Assembly: GCA_022822785.1 (NCBI GenBank)
Contig: JAJEAL010000132.1
Coordinates: forward strand, 1 to 33,157
DNA from: Candidatus Poribacteria bacterium
GTDB taxonomy: Bacteria; Poribacteria; WGA-4E; PCPOR2b
Reading direction: 5' to 3'
Length of the DNA stretch: 33,157 bases
How positions within the stretch are numbered: the first letter of the stretch is position 1; each line of letters begins with the position of its first letter. This document shows positions 23,210 through 31,061 of this stretch, one piece after another. The notes beneath the pieces are model-generated. The model did not search any database and was not told the origin of the DNA. It saw only the letters and a list, made by a program, of their open reading frames with translations. The translations under genes and the position numbers were made by a program.

Positions 23210-23902
23210 TCACGATACAACCAAATACTGTTTCGCAAGGTGATTGAGTGCTTCTTTATAGACTTCAAACATAATCGACAAACGGAAAAAGACCTCACCA
23301 AGCGCATATTCCTGCGCCATCGAATGTGATGATGCGCGTTCATAGTATTCGCGCCCAAAATCAATGTAAAATTGCGCGCTCACCGGACGGTTCTTATAAC
23401 GACGACGGTATTCAATCCACTGTGGAAAGATGCCGGTGAGATAAAGTGAATAATTGCCGATGTGGGAGTAGATGAGAAACTGCCGCCGGGTATCCGCGTT
23501 GGCTGCTTCTTGAACCATGTCCGTCAGATAGTGGTGGGTTTGCTTGTCGTTCCGATGTGCGCGATATAACCGATCTGTCTTGACGAAAAGGCTCAGCAGA
23601 TTCGCAATATAATTGACAACCTTTTTATCTCCCAAAATTCGTTTATCCATCAAACTGCGTCGCAGGAGCACGTTAAAGAATAGAAATGGCGAAATCTCCA
23701 ATATCAACAGGCTTCGATCGCGAATCTTGTTGAACAGAGATTCACTGCTTAGCATCGAGTCAAGGGTGGCTGGCAGATGATGAATTAACTGGGCAATCTC
23801 CTCATAACTCCGTCCCGGTTTCGGGAAATTCTCGATTAAGAATTGCAAATCTTTGTCTACCAATTGACTCAGGTCTGTTCGGGCAAAATCGGGTTTTTGC
23901 AT
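23210..23902 (-). CDS. Helical protein of unknown function
   Basis: I do not recognise this 230-residue protein. It is mostly helical and rich in charged, leucine and tyrosine residues, with no signal peptide and no clear membrane helix; ILEISPFLFFNVLLRRSL is amphipathic. QFLIYSHIGNYSLYLTGIF and RRYKNRPVSAQFYIDFG are the most distinctive stretches. No catalytic motif is visible. GGAGGA lies seven bases before the ATG at 23902, so the longer start at 23920 is rejected. It is upstream of the amidohydrolase gene (64-bp gap) and may share its transcript. Confidence 0.65.
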   Translation of the reverse strand: MQKPDFARTDLSQLVDKDLQFLIENFPKPGRSYEEIAQLIHHLPATLDSMLSSESLFNKIRDRSLLILEISPFLFFNVLLRRSLMDKRILGDKKVVNYIANLLSLFVKTDRLYRAHRNDKQTHHYLTDMVQEAANADTRRQFLIYSHIGNYSLYLTGIFPQWIEYRRRYKNRPVSAQFYIDFGREYYERASSHSMAQEYALGEVFFRLSIMFEVYKEALNHLAKQYLVVS

Positions 23903-24399
23903 CGCGCTATCCTCCGTCAATCGAAAATTAAATCTATGTTATCGCTATCTATGTCCGTAACCTTGTGTGTTCACCGATGAAGCCTATCTGCTTCCCGTTA
24001 GGATACTGATCCGAATCCTAACCGAACTCAAAACTTCAGCCATTAAGTCGGGTATGGAAGCTATTGCCTTGAACTCCAGCTGCACAAGACCTGAACACAT
24101 CATAGCACACGCCGCAATTCATGTCAAATTACACCTATAGCTTGTCCATTGCTAAGCAGCTTTTAAAGCTAGCTAAGGGCACTTAATCGACCACCGGTCG
24201 CCAACGAATCGCATACATATCGGTATTGTTTCTGACCTCATCCCATGATCCGGGGGCTTAGTTTGAACCGCAGATCGACAATTATGTCCATTCTCTTAAT
24301 CCTTTCGCAGCGGGTTCATAAATCGACCGCACGCTCGCATCTCAGGTGATTTCAATGGATGAATAAACTCATGTTGTTCTCACGTTTCACTATTCCTTG
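23903..24399. other. Intergenic stretch with a decayed gene fragment
   Basis: No intact gene is present. It contains the BNR-like C-terminal remnant at 24183-24257. The rest shows no coding pattern in either strand that I can support, and no clear terminator. Confidence 0.5.
24183..24257 (-). pseudogene. C-terminal remnant of a second sialidase-like (BNR) gene
   Basis: A 24-codon frame closed by stops on both sides encodes WDEVRNNTDMYAIRWRPV. This matches the extreme C-terminus of the BNR protein at 26028-27152 (WDNCIGNTDYVIIRWRLV) at 10 of 18 positions without gaps, and both end within a few residues of a stop. Nothing of the preceding propeller remains. The intact copy is on the same strand, so this looks like a relic of a duplicated or lost gene. 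Confidence 0.5.
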
Positions 24400-25959
24400 T
24401 CACGCATATTCGAGCGTCAAAGCCAATCCCAGAATCGTTACAATGCTTTCAGGAAGTTCAATATCGTTCCGAGCCGCGATGTCCACGACATTACTCCCTG
24501 GCCGCAACGGCGGCACCCCCACATCGTACGCGAGTTGGCAATCCGTTTGACCGTCCGAAGCGGGGGTGAATCTGCCACCGGTCAGTTCCTTACCGTTCAA
24601 CCGAGCAAGCAGCGCACCCTTCCATAAGAGATCGTCGAACTCAAGGGTGAGAGTCGCTCTTGCCGGGGGATGCGATATCACATCGTCACCCACGATCAAC
24701 GTTAGGCGACCAATCACACCGCTACGCAGAGCACCGTGCTTCGATTCAAGCGGCAGCGGACGGGGCGGGGATAGGTGCGCGTAATACGGCAGAACGCCAC
24801 CGGTAGCACTATCAACGCTGAACAGTTTGTCTCTGTTGACCAACATGTTAGCATCCCCCACCTCATGCACGCAGGCGTAGCAACGGCGGCGGGTCTCAAT
24901 CAACTCGTCGCCGGTCATGAATTCAAACGGCGTTCCAAGGTTCCAGAAATACAGCCCATTGACACCGGCACGATACCAATTCGACGCCACTCCACGCACC
25001 AACGGCAACGACTCCTTACCCATGTTTACACACGGATAAACCGGCACACCGTGTGATCGTGCTGCATCAACCCACGTCTCGGCCGGCAGCGACCACGGCG
25101 CATATCCGCCGCCGATAATGAGAATGTCTATTAGGTCTTTCTCAAGCCATGATATGACATCCATACCGTTGTCAAGGCATGTAGTGAAAGTATCTGGCAC
25201 GCGCGCGGCAATGAGTAAAGGTTTGCCACGTCGTTCCGCTGCGGCATCTGTCAAGAGACGAATCTCCCCCATCATTGATGTGATGATGGCGATTTCGTCC
25301 GCCGTGCACGGCTCACCGCGCATCCGCCGGCTGAACAGTACCGGGTGGCGGATATAGTCCAACTCGAACCCATCCACGTCATACTGTTGGCAGATCTCCT
25401 CAATGATTTCGAGTTTGCGTTGCCGCACCGGTTCATGCGAGAAATCCTGCGCGGTCGTGTACAATTCAAATTCTGGCAGCGTTCCGTGGGTGTCAACCAT
25501 AAACTCCGGATGCGTACGCTTCCAAACGGTCATGGCGTTGGCGTCCATGAAGCTGTCGTGTACGTCGTTCATGCGTACCGACGCGAACGCCTCCATGTTG
25601 TGCTTGTGCGCGAAGTCACAAACCAAGTGCAGCGGACAGCGATGCTCCCGTGCTAGTGTCTTGACGTTCTCTGTCACCCTGTGCCAATATTTGACCGGTG
25701 CACCTTGCGCGTCACCGTAAATCGGCTGTACCTTACTGTCGTAAGCTGGTGCGTCAAACTGCCCACACAGCACCGACCATGAGATGGTGCCGACCTGCGT
25801 TTCAGTGAGTGGCGCGATCCGATGTGCTAAGAAGCCTTCAGGCGTATTTGCGTCCGCTAGCGCTAGTTCGTGTGTGTCATCGTTGAAGATGATGCGCCGG
25901 GGGCGTTGTGCTGCTTCAACCCGCGCTCGTTTGGCATCGGACCAATCAGTCTCGGACAT
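24400..25959 (-). CDS. GHL10-like TIM-barrel glycoside hydrolase-like protein
   Basis: The 519-residue protein has the barrel core of hypothetical glycosyl hydrolases of the GHL10/DUF4434-like type. AHKHNMEAFASVRMNDVHD comes early, and VDGFELDYIRHP (195-206) carries the acidic strand typical of the active site. VYPCVNMGKE and GLYFWNLGTPFEF follow in later strands. The last 110 or so residues form a beta-rich domain (ATLTLEFDDLLWKGALLARLNGKEL). There is no signal peptide. AGGAGGG lies five bases before the ATG at 25959. It sits in a minus-strand run with the BNR protein, separated by a hairpin repeat. Carbohydrate hydrolysis is likely but the linkage is unknown. Confidence 0.78.
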   Translation of the reverse strand: MSETDWSDAKRARVEAAQRPRRIIFNDDTHELALADANTPEGFLAHRIAPLTETQVGTISWSVLCGQFDAPAYDSKVQPIYGDAQGAPVKYWHRVTENVKTLAREHRCPLHLVCDFAHKHNMEAFASVRMNDVHDSFMDANAMTVWKRTHPEFMVDTHGTLPEFELYTTAQDFSHEPVRQRKLEIIEEICQQYDVDGFELDYIRHPVLFSRRMRGEPCTADEIAIITSMMGEIRLLTDAAAERRGKPLLIAARVPDTFTTCLDNGMDVISWLEKDLIDILIIGGGYAPWSLPAETWVDAARSHGVPVYPCVNMGKESLPLVRGVASNWYRAGVNGLYFWNLGTPFEFMTGDELIETRRRCYACVHEVGDANMLVNRDKLFSVDSATGGVLPYYAHLSPPRPLPLESKHGALRSGVIGRLTLIVGDDVISHPPARATLTLEFDDLLWKGALLARLNGKELTGGRFTPASDGQTDCQLAYDVGVPPLRPGSNVVDIAARNDIELPESIVTILGLALTLEYA

Positions 25960-25997
25960 ATTTCCCTCCTACACTCTCGGATAGTTCATGTAAAATC

Positions 25998-26020
25998 GTA
26001 GGGGCGGGGTTGCCCCGCCC
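25998..26020. repeat. GTAGG-headed hairpin repeat, copy C
   Basis: After GTAGG overlaps the stem, GGGCGGGG (26002-26009) pairs perfectly with CCCCGCCC (26013-26020) across TTG. It sits in the 68-bp gap between two minus-strand genes. Confidence 0.65.
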
Positions 26021-26027
26021 GTGCTTG

Positions 26028-27152
26028 CTAAACTAGCCTCCAGCGGATAATCACATAGTCGGTGTTGCCGATGCAGTTATCCCAAGCACTCACATCGCCG
26101 TAGCAGGAGCCGGTCAACGTCAGCATCTCTTCTCCGTCCAAACTGATTGTCGCTGCATAGCCAGCTGCATGACCGTGACTGAGGTAGTACACCTCGTCCT
26201 GCCATGTCTCACCGTTGTCATGGCTGACCACTGCTCGCGCGCTACTCATATTACGGGGATATCGGTGGTCGGTAATTACTACCGCGCGCTTGCTTGATAA
26301 CCCAACGCCGTATCCGTAGCACTGCCCCAGCACAGTGGCGAGCTGTCGTGGCGGCGTCCATGTAACGCCTGCGTCGTCTGAGTGGGCGACGAATACATGC
26401 TTGTACGGAAAGGTGTGACCGGCTGCGAGCGCGCCGGTCCGCTCCAAAAGATCTGGCGGATCATCGGACAAGCTTGGGCGTTGGTAGCGAATCGCTGCCA
26501 ATAGTCTGTCCGTGGACAGTTGTGCGACATTGACCTCACAGCTCCACTCGCCGAGGGCAGAGTAATCAGACCAAGTACTCCCGCCATCATGTGAACGGTA
26601 GATGCGACATACGGCAGGCGTTATCTCAGCTGCCTCACGATCCCCAATCCTGTCTGCTCCCACCAGCACCGGCACCATCAGTGTGCCATCATTCAGACGA
26701 GTCATACTGAACCCCAGCGAGAGCACATCCGAGGTCCCAACGTCGATTCCCCCAATCTGCCCCCATGTCTCCCCTTCGTCGTGCGATCCCCATACGGTCG
26801 GTGGTGTGCCGTTGTCTGGGGGTTTGACGTTTAGCATTACCCCCTCATCGTTGAACGCCATCCGCCAACCCATGCATACATTGGGATCGCGCTGGAGGTG
26901 TTCCCATGTTTTGCCGCCGTCGGTGGACCTGTGCAGCAGCGTGTGTTGGGCGGCGTAGATTATGCCGTTTGGTGCCTGTACCAAGCACAACCGCTGGGTG
27001 TGTCCCTCCGGATCGCGCGGCAACCGAATTTTTTCTACGGCAACTTTCTCTAATTTTTTATCGCGGGCATGGAGGATGTAGTCGTTCGCCTGCATTGCTC
27101 GCAGCGCATCAGGCTGAATGGATACTCCGCCCATGTTGTGTGTTGAGAGCAT
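26028..27152 (-). CDS. Sialidase-like BNR-repeat protein
   Basis: The 374-residue protein contains five Asp-boxes of the S-x-D-x-G-x-T-W type at about residues 76-83, 123-130, 187-194, 258-265 and 310-317. The fold should be a six-bladed sialidase-type propeller. ITDHRYPRNMSSARAVV and IRYQRPS supply arginines that could form part of a carboxylate-binding site, but a full arginine triad was not confirmed. Without a signal peptide it appears cytoplasmic. AAGGAG precedes the ATG. It may be an exo-sialidase or another glycan-processing or binding protein. A decayed copy of its C-terminus is present at 24183. Confidence 0.82.
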   Translation of the reverse strand: MLSTHNMGGVSIQPDALRAMQANDYILHARDKKLEKVAVEKIRLPRDPEGHTQRLCLVQAPNGIIYAAQHTLLHRSTDGGKTWEHLQRDPNVCMGWRMAFNDEGVMLNVKPPDNGTPPTVWGSHDEGETWGQIGGIDVGTSDVLSLGFSMTRLNDGTLMVPVLVGADRIGDREAAEITPAVCRIYRSHDGGSTWSDYSALGEWSCEVNVAQLSTDRLLAAIRYQRPSLSDDPPDLLERTGALAAGHTFPYKHVFVAHSDDAGVTWTPPRQLATVLGQCYGYGVGLSSKRAVVITDHRYPRNMSSARAVVSHDNGETWQDEVYYLSHGHAAGYAATISLDGEEMLTLTGSCYGDVSAWDNCIGNTDYVIIRWRLV

Positions 27153-27193
27153 GACATCTCCTTTTTTCGTATGTTATTTGAGTTGGGGGTGTT

Positions 27194-27220
27194 GTAGGGG
27201 CGGGGTAATCTCACCCCTAT
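27194..27220. repeat. GTAGG-headed hairpin repeat, copy D
   Basis: GTAGGGGCGGGG pairs with the following TCTCACCCCTAT, with one mismatch and a few G-U pairs. It lies in the gap between the BNR gene and the DxxGG-repeat gene, and its head matches copy C. Confidence 0.55.
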
Positions 27221-27259
27221 TAAAGTGCATAAGTCCTGCAGAGATTAAAAGTTCAAATT

Positions 27260-27751
27260 TTACTCAGGGGTAATGAGCCACCGTTCTCCGTCTCTCCCTG
27301 TTAGACGAAGATTTGGCTTAGAGGTAGTCATACCTAGACTTGCAACACTTGTCCCATCTTCGCTTTTTGCAACGACACGCCCTCCGAATGAATCATTGTC
27401 CAATGAAACAAAACCTTCCCCATCTTTCCCGTATGTGTAGACGTACCCGCCATCTTCATCGGAACCAATGGAAACAGCATATTTCCCGTCTTTATCACGT
27501 GCATAGACGTGCCCACCATCTTCATCAGAATCGGTAAAAGCAACCATTTTACCTGCTGCATCAACGATTTCTAAACGGCGGCAGACCATTTTTTCTCGCG
27601 CACCAACACTTGCCATCATACAACCCATAGCTAGGGAAGAACCACCTAATCCGAATAGTGATAACTTCCACTCACTACTTGCCAGAATGTAACCTATCGT
27701 TACAAGAAGCGCTCCTAATCCAATGTATACTAATTTCTGTTTGAAATTCAT
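27260..27751 (-). CDS. Small membrane protein with DxxGG beta repeats
   Basis: The 163-residue protein has two N-terminal hydrophobic segments (about 7-25 and 32-50). Three to four repeats of about 21 residues follow: DSDEDGGHVYARDKDGK, GSDEDGGYVYTYGKDGE and DNDSFGGRVVAKSEDGT, with a degenerate last one. The repeats look like stacked beta strands joined by DG turns, probably a small beta-helix or sheet outside the membrane. No enzyme motif is present. Aspartates could bind calcium, but no EF-hand or RTX nonapeptide pattern is exact. AAGGAG precedes the ATG. It lies between the RraA-like and BNR genes. Similar repeat proteins occur in poribacterial genomes; function is unknown. Confidence 0.7.
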   Translation of the reverse strand: MNFKQKLVYIGLGALLVTIGYILASSEWKLSLFGLGGSSLAMGCMMASVGAREKMVCRRLEIVDAAGKMVAFTDSDEDGGHVYARDKDGKYAVSIGSDEDGGYVYTYGKDGEGFVSLDNDSFGGRVVAKSEDGTSVASLGMTTSKPNLRLTGRDGERWLITPE

Positions 27752-27855
27752 CAGTCTAACTTCTCCTTTTCATACTTGAACTGGGCAATCGTTCTCTGCT
27801 CTGCTAATCCTATTTTGGCGTGAAATACCCCCTCTCAATTCAGCACCCTCTCAAC

Positions 27856-28629
27856 TCACCACTTCTGAGCAGCCAACCACTCCTCATACTCTTTTCTACC
27901 TTCATCGTTGAACGGATAATATTTCCGTAGATCCCCGCCCTCCCGTAGCTTCATGCGGACAAAGACCTCATGCTCCTCACGCTCGCCGGCAATGTCGAGG
28001 ATGCGCGGTATCAACCGGGGCGGCACAACGATCGCCCCACCATCGTCCGCCATGATAATGTCTCCGGGATTCACCAAGACCTTGCCGCAACCGATGGGAA
28101 GGTTGAAGTCAGCGGGAAAAAGGTTCATGTGCCCCGCCCCACCGGTGGTCACAGCGGTCGACCAGACCGGCACTTTCAGTTCTTGGAAGATCGGCACGGA
28201 ATCCCGAATGCCGGCGTCTATAACGACACCAGCCCCGCCCTGCGCTTGGAAATAGGTCATCAACATCTCTCCGAAGCAGCCCGTGGCGAGGTCTCCTCTG
28301 CCGTCAACTACGATCACGTCGCCAGCCTGCACTTCAAACATCACCTCCCACAGGGCAGAGGTTTTCTCTCCTGCTTCTTCGCCTTCGGGTTCCGATTCTT
28401 CGGCGGAGGCACCCGGTATCTGGTAGCCTCGCATCTGATCTTCCCGCTGTGGTGTGAAGCGGAGCGTCAATGCGGGTCCAACAATTTTGCTTCCGGGCAC
28501 ACGAGCGATGGGCCCCTCCATAAAGGTCCGGCGCACTCCCAACGCTTCCATGGTGGAGGTTACGGCATCGGTTCCCAATTCATACAACGCCTCAATAATT
28601 TCAGGTGCGGGTCGTTTAATGGTGGACAT
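27856..28629 (-). CDS. RraA-like/HMG-CHA aldolase family protein
   Basis: The 257-residue protein has the RraA fold signatures: VQAGDVIVVDGRGD (100-113), GCFGEMLMTYFQAQGGAGVVIDAG and IRDSVPI, with R142/D143 at the aldolase active-site position. NPGDIIMADDGG follows. Family members include 4-hydroxy-4-methyl-2-oxoglutarate aldolases and the RNase E inhibitor RraA; the context of hydrolases favours a metabolic aldolase or related lyase. An acidic insertion lies at residues 75-91. AGGAG precedes the ATG at 28629. It is first in a minus-strand run with the repeat membrane protein, BNR and GHL10-like genes. Confidence 0.85.
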   Translation of the reverse strand: MSTIKRPAPEIIEALYELGTDAVTSTMEALGVRRTFMEGPIARVPGSKIVGPALTLRFTPQREDQMRGYQIPGASAEESEPEGEEAGEKTSALWEVMFEVQAGDVIVVDGRGDLATGCFGEMLMTYFQAQGGAGVVIDAGIRDSVPIFQELKVPVWSTAVTTGGAGHMNLFPADFNLPIGCGKVLVNPGDIIMADDGGAIVVPPRLIPRILDIAGEREEHEVFVRMKLREGGDLRKYYPFNDEGRKEYEEWLAAQKW

Positions 28630-28917
28630 ATTTTGGACTCCTATGGATCTGCTCGATTGGCGGATTCACGGACGGGATGGGCGGTCAGAGGGATTGGGGC
28701 ATCTATACCATCTGTCAGATCCGCGGTTGGATTTTTTGTTTACTTTGGAAATATACGATAGCCATTTTACTCCTTTGTTCTGCTTGGGTCAACAGCAAAA
28801 ATCACTGCGAAAAAACGATTGCTTTTTCGGCAAGCGATGACAAAAATTTTGCTTTTCGCTCTCTTTTTTGCCCTATTCCTGTTACAATGTTCGCTGGACT
28901 GATGGTAACTCAAGTTG

Positions 28918-29094
28918 CTAGGTTCTGTTGACATTTCATCGTAATCAGATAATAGAGAGGCACAAATCGGTTCACTAAGGTAGCCCCCCTAGAAAAGAAA
29001 CCGAGTTTTGAAGAAAAAACTCGGTTTCTGGCAGCTTTTTCAGTGACTTGAGCGTTTTTGGCAACAGCAAAAGCAAAATGTCAACACGCCCTAG
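28918..29094. mobile_element. MITE-like element with CTAG flanks
   Basis: CTAG at 28918-28921 and at 29091-29094 flank 169 bp whose ends are imperfect inverted repeats: GTTCTGTTGACATTT inward from the left and GGCGTGTTGACATTT inward from the right, 12 of 15 matching. A CTAG target duplication fits the YTAR site of IS5-group elements. No transposase is encoded, so this would be a nonautonomous element. Confidence 0.5.
28996..29029. repeat. Perfect 14-bp stem hairpin repeat, copy 1
   Basis: AGAAACCGAGTTTT (28996-29009) is repeated in perfect inverse at 29016-29029 across six bases. The same arm begins at 33131 at the right edge of the window. It lies inside the MITE-like element. Confidence 0.7.
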
Positions 29095-29280
29095 TTAAAA
29101 AATCTTTAGAATTTTCATAGTTTTCATAGTTTTGTGAAAAATTTGCTAAAGATAAAAAAGTGGAGAACCCGTGCTATGACTGGTTTCTGTGCAATTTATA
29201 CAGGAATACTACTCAGGCATACTATGAAATTTACGTCATTTCCTATCTCTGATGTTTATCTGAATTTGATGCAAACAAAG

Positions 29281-29306
29281 TGTAATTGTTTGTAATTATT
29301 TGTAAT
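29281..29306. promoter_or_regulatory. Three TGTAAT sites in exact 10-bp phase
   Basis: TGTAAT occurs at 29281, 29291 and 29301, so the three sites face the same side of the helix. They are about 155-180 bp upstream of the gene at 29460. They could be operator sites for a cooperative regulator, but the stretch is AT-rich and chance is possible. Confidence 0.3.
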
Positions 29307-29459
29307 ACGATTAGCGGTCTATGATAGAACGTTTCATTCTGACTGAGATAGAAACAGTTTCCCCATTTTCGTGTGTAAAATGTTACCTTTTTAATTTCGT
29401 TTATGCTACTAATTGAATGACTCTTACGGCATCAGCCAAAATCAACAAGGAGGGTATTT

Positions 29460-30947
29460 ATGATACCTCTCACTTCCGCAATGCTTACATTATTAAGAGA
29501 TGCAACCACGCAAACGGTTTCACCTATTGACATCGGAGATCGGCTGGAACTGTTTGTTGACGATTATCTGATTGAGGAAATAGCTGGTGCAACGCAACGG
29601 TTACATCATCCGCAACCGCAAGAGGTTGCCTGTGTGCATGACAATCCCTGGGAGGGTAGCACCTGCGGTTATAAAACTGTGTTCCAGGATGGCGATCTTT
29701 ACCGGATGTATTACCGAGGGAGCCACGTCATTTATACAACTGAGGGTTTTGACAATGACCATCACCCACAGGTGGTGTGTTACGCTGAAAGCCACGATGG
29801 GATACACTGGACCAAACCGGAACTCGACTTGATTGCGTTTAATGGTGGGAAACAGAACAACATCATCTGGGAAGGGATCGGATCACACAACTTCGCACCT
29901 TTCAAGGACGAGAATCCCGATTGCAAGCCGGACGAAAAGTACAAGGCACTCGGTTCAGCTGAGCGTACTTTATATGCGTTCAAATCCCCCGATGGCATCC
30001 ACTGGTCGCTCATGAGCGATGAACCCGTAATCACCAAAGGTGCGTTTGACTCACAGAACCTTGCCTTTTGGGATACGGTGCGCGGCGAATACCGTGAATA
30101 CCATCGCGATTTCCGAGACGGACGCGACATCCGCACAGGGACATCGCCAGACTTCCTCAATTGGTCTGATCCTGAATGGTTGGACTATTCGCCAAGTCGA
30201 GTCAGCGAATTGTACACGAATCAGATTATTCCGTACTACCGTGCCCCACATATCTTCCTCGGCTTTCCAACCCGATACACCGATCGGGGGTGGACAGAAT
30301 CGACGAAGGCCTTGCCGGAGCTTGAGTATCGCCGTCTCCGAGGCCATGTATCTGAGCGCGAGGGGACAGCCGTGACGGATGGAATGTTCATGAGCAGCCG
30401 TGATGGGGGCCATTTCAACGTTTGGCCTGAATCGTTTATCCGTCCCGGTTTGCGATTGAGAGGCAACTGGTTTTACGGTGACAACTATCAGAATTGGGGA
30501 TTGGTCGAGACAAAATCACATATTGACGGCGCACCCGATGAGATTTCCATCTATGCGAGTGAAGATTCGCATCAGGGGGACGATTGTCGCTGGCGACGCT
30601 ATACGATCCGAATTGATGGATTTGTCTCAATGCAGGCACCATTGAGCGGCGGGGAATTTGTGACAAAGCCTTTGACCTTCAAGGGAGGTCAGCTGGTTAT
30701 TAACTTCTCAACTTCTGGGGCAGGCAGTATTCAGGTCGAGATTCAGGATGCGTCCGGCAACGCCATCTCTGGTTTCGGATTGGACGATTGCCCGGAGGTC
30801 TTTGGTGATGACCTTGAACGGATAGTAACGTGGAAGAGCGGCACAGATGTGAGTCAGCTTTCGGGACAGCCTATCCGCCTGCGATTTCTGTTAAAGGACG
30901 CAGATCTCTATTCAATTCGATTTATAGTGAATTCTAAAAATAAATAG
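29460..30947 (+). CDS. GH32/GH43-like propeller protein
   Basis: The 495-residue protein opens with LELFVDDYLIEEIAG. Blade-like repeats follow: LYRMYYRGSH, CYAESHDGIHWTKPELDL, LYAFKSPDGIHWSLMSDEPV and FMSSRDGGHFNVW. These SxDGxHW turns are found in GH32/43-like five-bladed propellers and related putative hydrolases. The C-terminal 130 residues are a beta-sandwich (LVINFSTSGAGSIQVEIQDASG, IRLRFLLKDADLYSIRF). The catalytic acids are not identified with certainty, and there is no signal peptide. AAGGAGG gives a strong ribosome site. It is divergent from the RraA-like cluster and convergent with a lipoprotein gene. Glycan processing is likely, not proven. Confidence 0.75.
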   Translation: MIPLTSAMLTLLRDATTQTVSPIDIGDRLELFVDDYLIEEIAGATQRLHHPQPQEVACVHDNPWEGSTCGYKTVFQDGDLYRMYYRGSHVIYTTEGFDNDHHPQVVCYAESHDGIHWTKPELDLIAFNGGKQNNIIWEGIGSHNFAPFKDENPDCKPDEKYKALGSAERTLYAFKSPDGIHWSLMSDEPVITKGAFDSQNLAFWDTVRGEYREYHRDFRDGRDIRTGTSPDFLNWSDPEWLDYSPSRVSELYTNQIIPYYRAPHIFLGFPTRYTDRGWTESTKALPELEYRRLRGHVSEREGTAVTDGMFMSSRDGGHFNVWPESFIRPGLRLRGNWFYGDNYQNWGLVETKSHIDGAPDEISIYASEDSHQGDDCRWRRYTIRIDGFVSMQAPLSGGEFVTKPLTFKGGQLVINFSTSGAGSIQVEIQDASGNAISGFGLDDCPEVFGDDLERIVTWKSGTDVSQLSGQPIRLRFLLKDADLYSIRFIVNSKNK

Positions 30948-30969
30948 ACATTTTTGCTCCCCATGTTTG

Positions 30970-30993
30970 GTAGGCGCTGTTTCTAACTGCGCC
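30970..30993 (+). repeat. GTAGG-headed hairpin repeat, copy E
   Basis: GTAGGCGC is followed by TGTTTCTAACT and GCGCC; GGCGC and GCGCC pair. It lies just after the GH-like stop and is inverted relative to copy F. Confidence 0.55.
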
Positions 30994-31015
30994 GTTTCAA
31001 CCCACGCGCTTATGT

Positions 31016-31040
31016 GGTGCGGTTGGAAACCGCACCTACC
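31016..31040 (-). repeat. GTAGG-headed hairpin repeat, copy F, also a likely terminator
   Basis: GGTGCGGTT (31016-31024) pairs perfectly with AACCGCACC (31028-31036) across GGA, and the minus strand starts GGTAGG. It lies between convergent genes ending at 30947 and 31062, so it may halt transcription from both sides. Confidence 0.6.
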
Positions 31041-31061
31041 GGGCCTGGGGAAAACAGAGAA

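Larger units (their letters stand above)
28630..29459. other. Divergent intergenic region of about 830 bp
   Basis: I find no supported gene. The stretch holds a MITE-like element (28918-29094) with a nested palindrome, a CGAAAAA/TTTTTCG hairpin (28808-28829), a tandem TTTTCATAG pair (29112-29129), three TGTAAT sites in 10-bp phase (29281-29306), and the strong AAGGAGG site of the gene at 29460. Confidence 0.5.

Noticed and set aside
27970-28761. Plus-strand open frame of 263 codons antisense to the RraA-like gene
   Set aside because: The opposite strand encodes a clear RraA-family protein with active-site residues; the antisense frame has no domain and low-complexity G/H/F runs.
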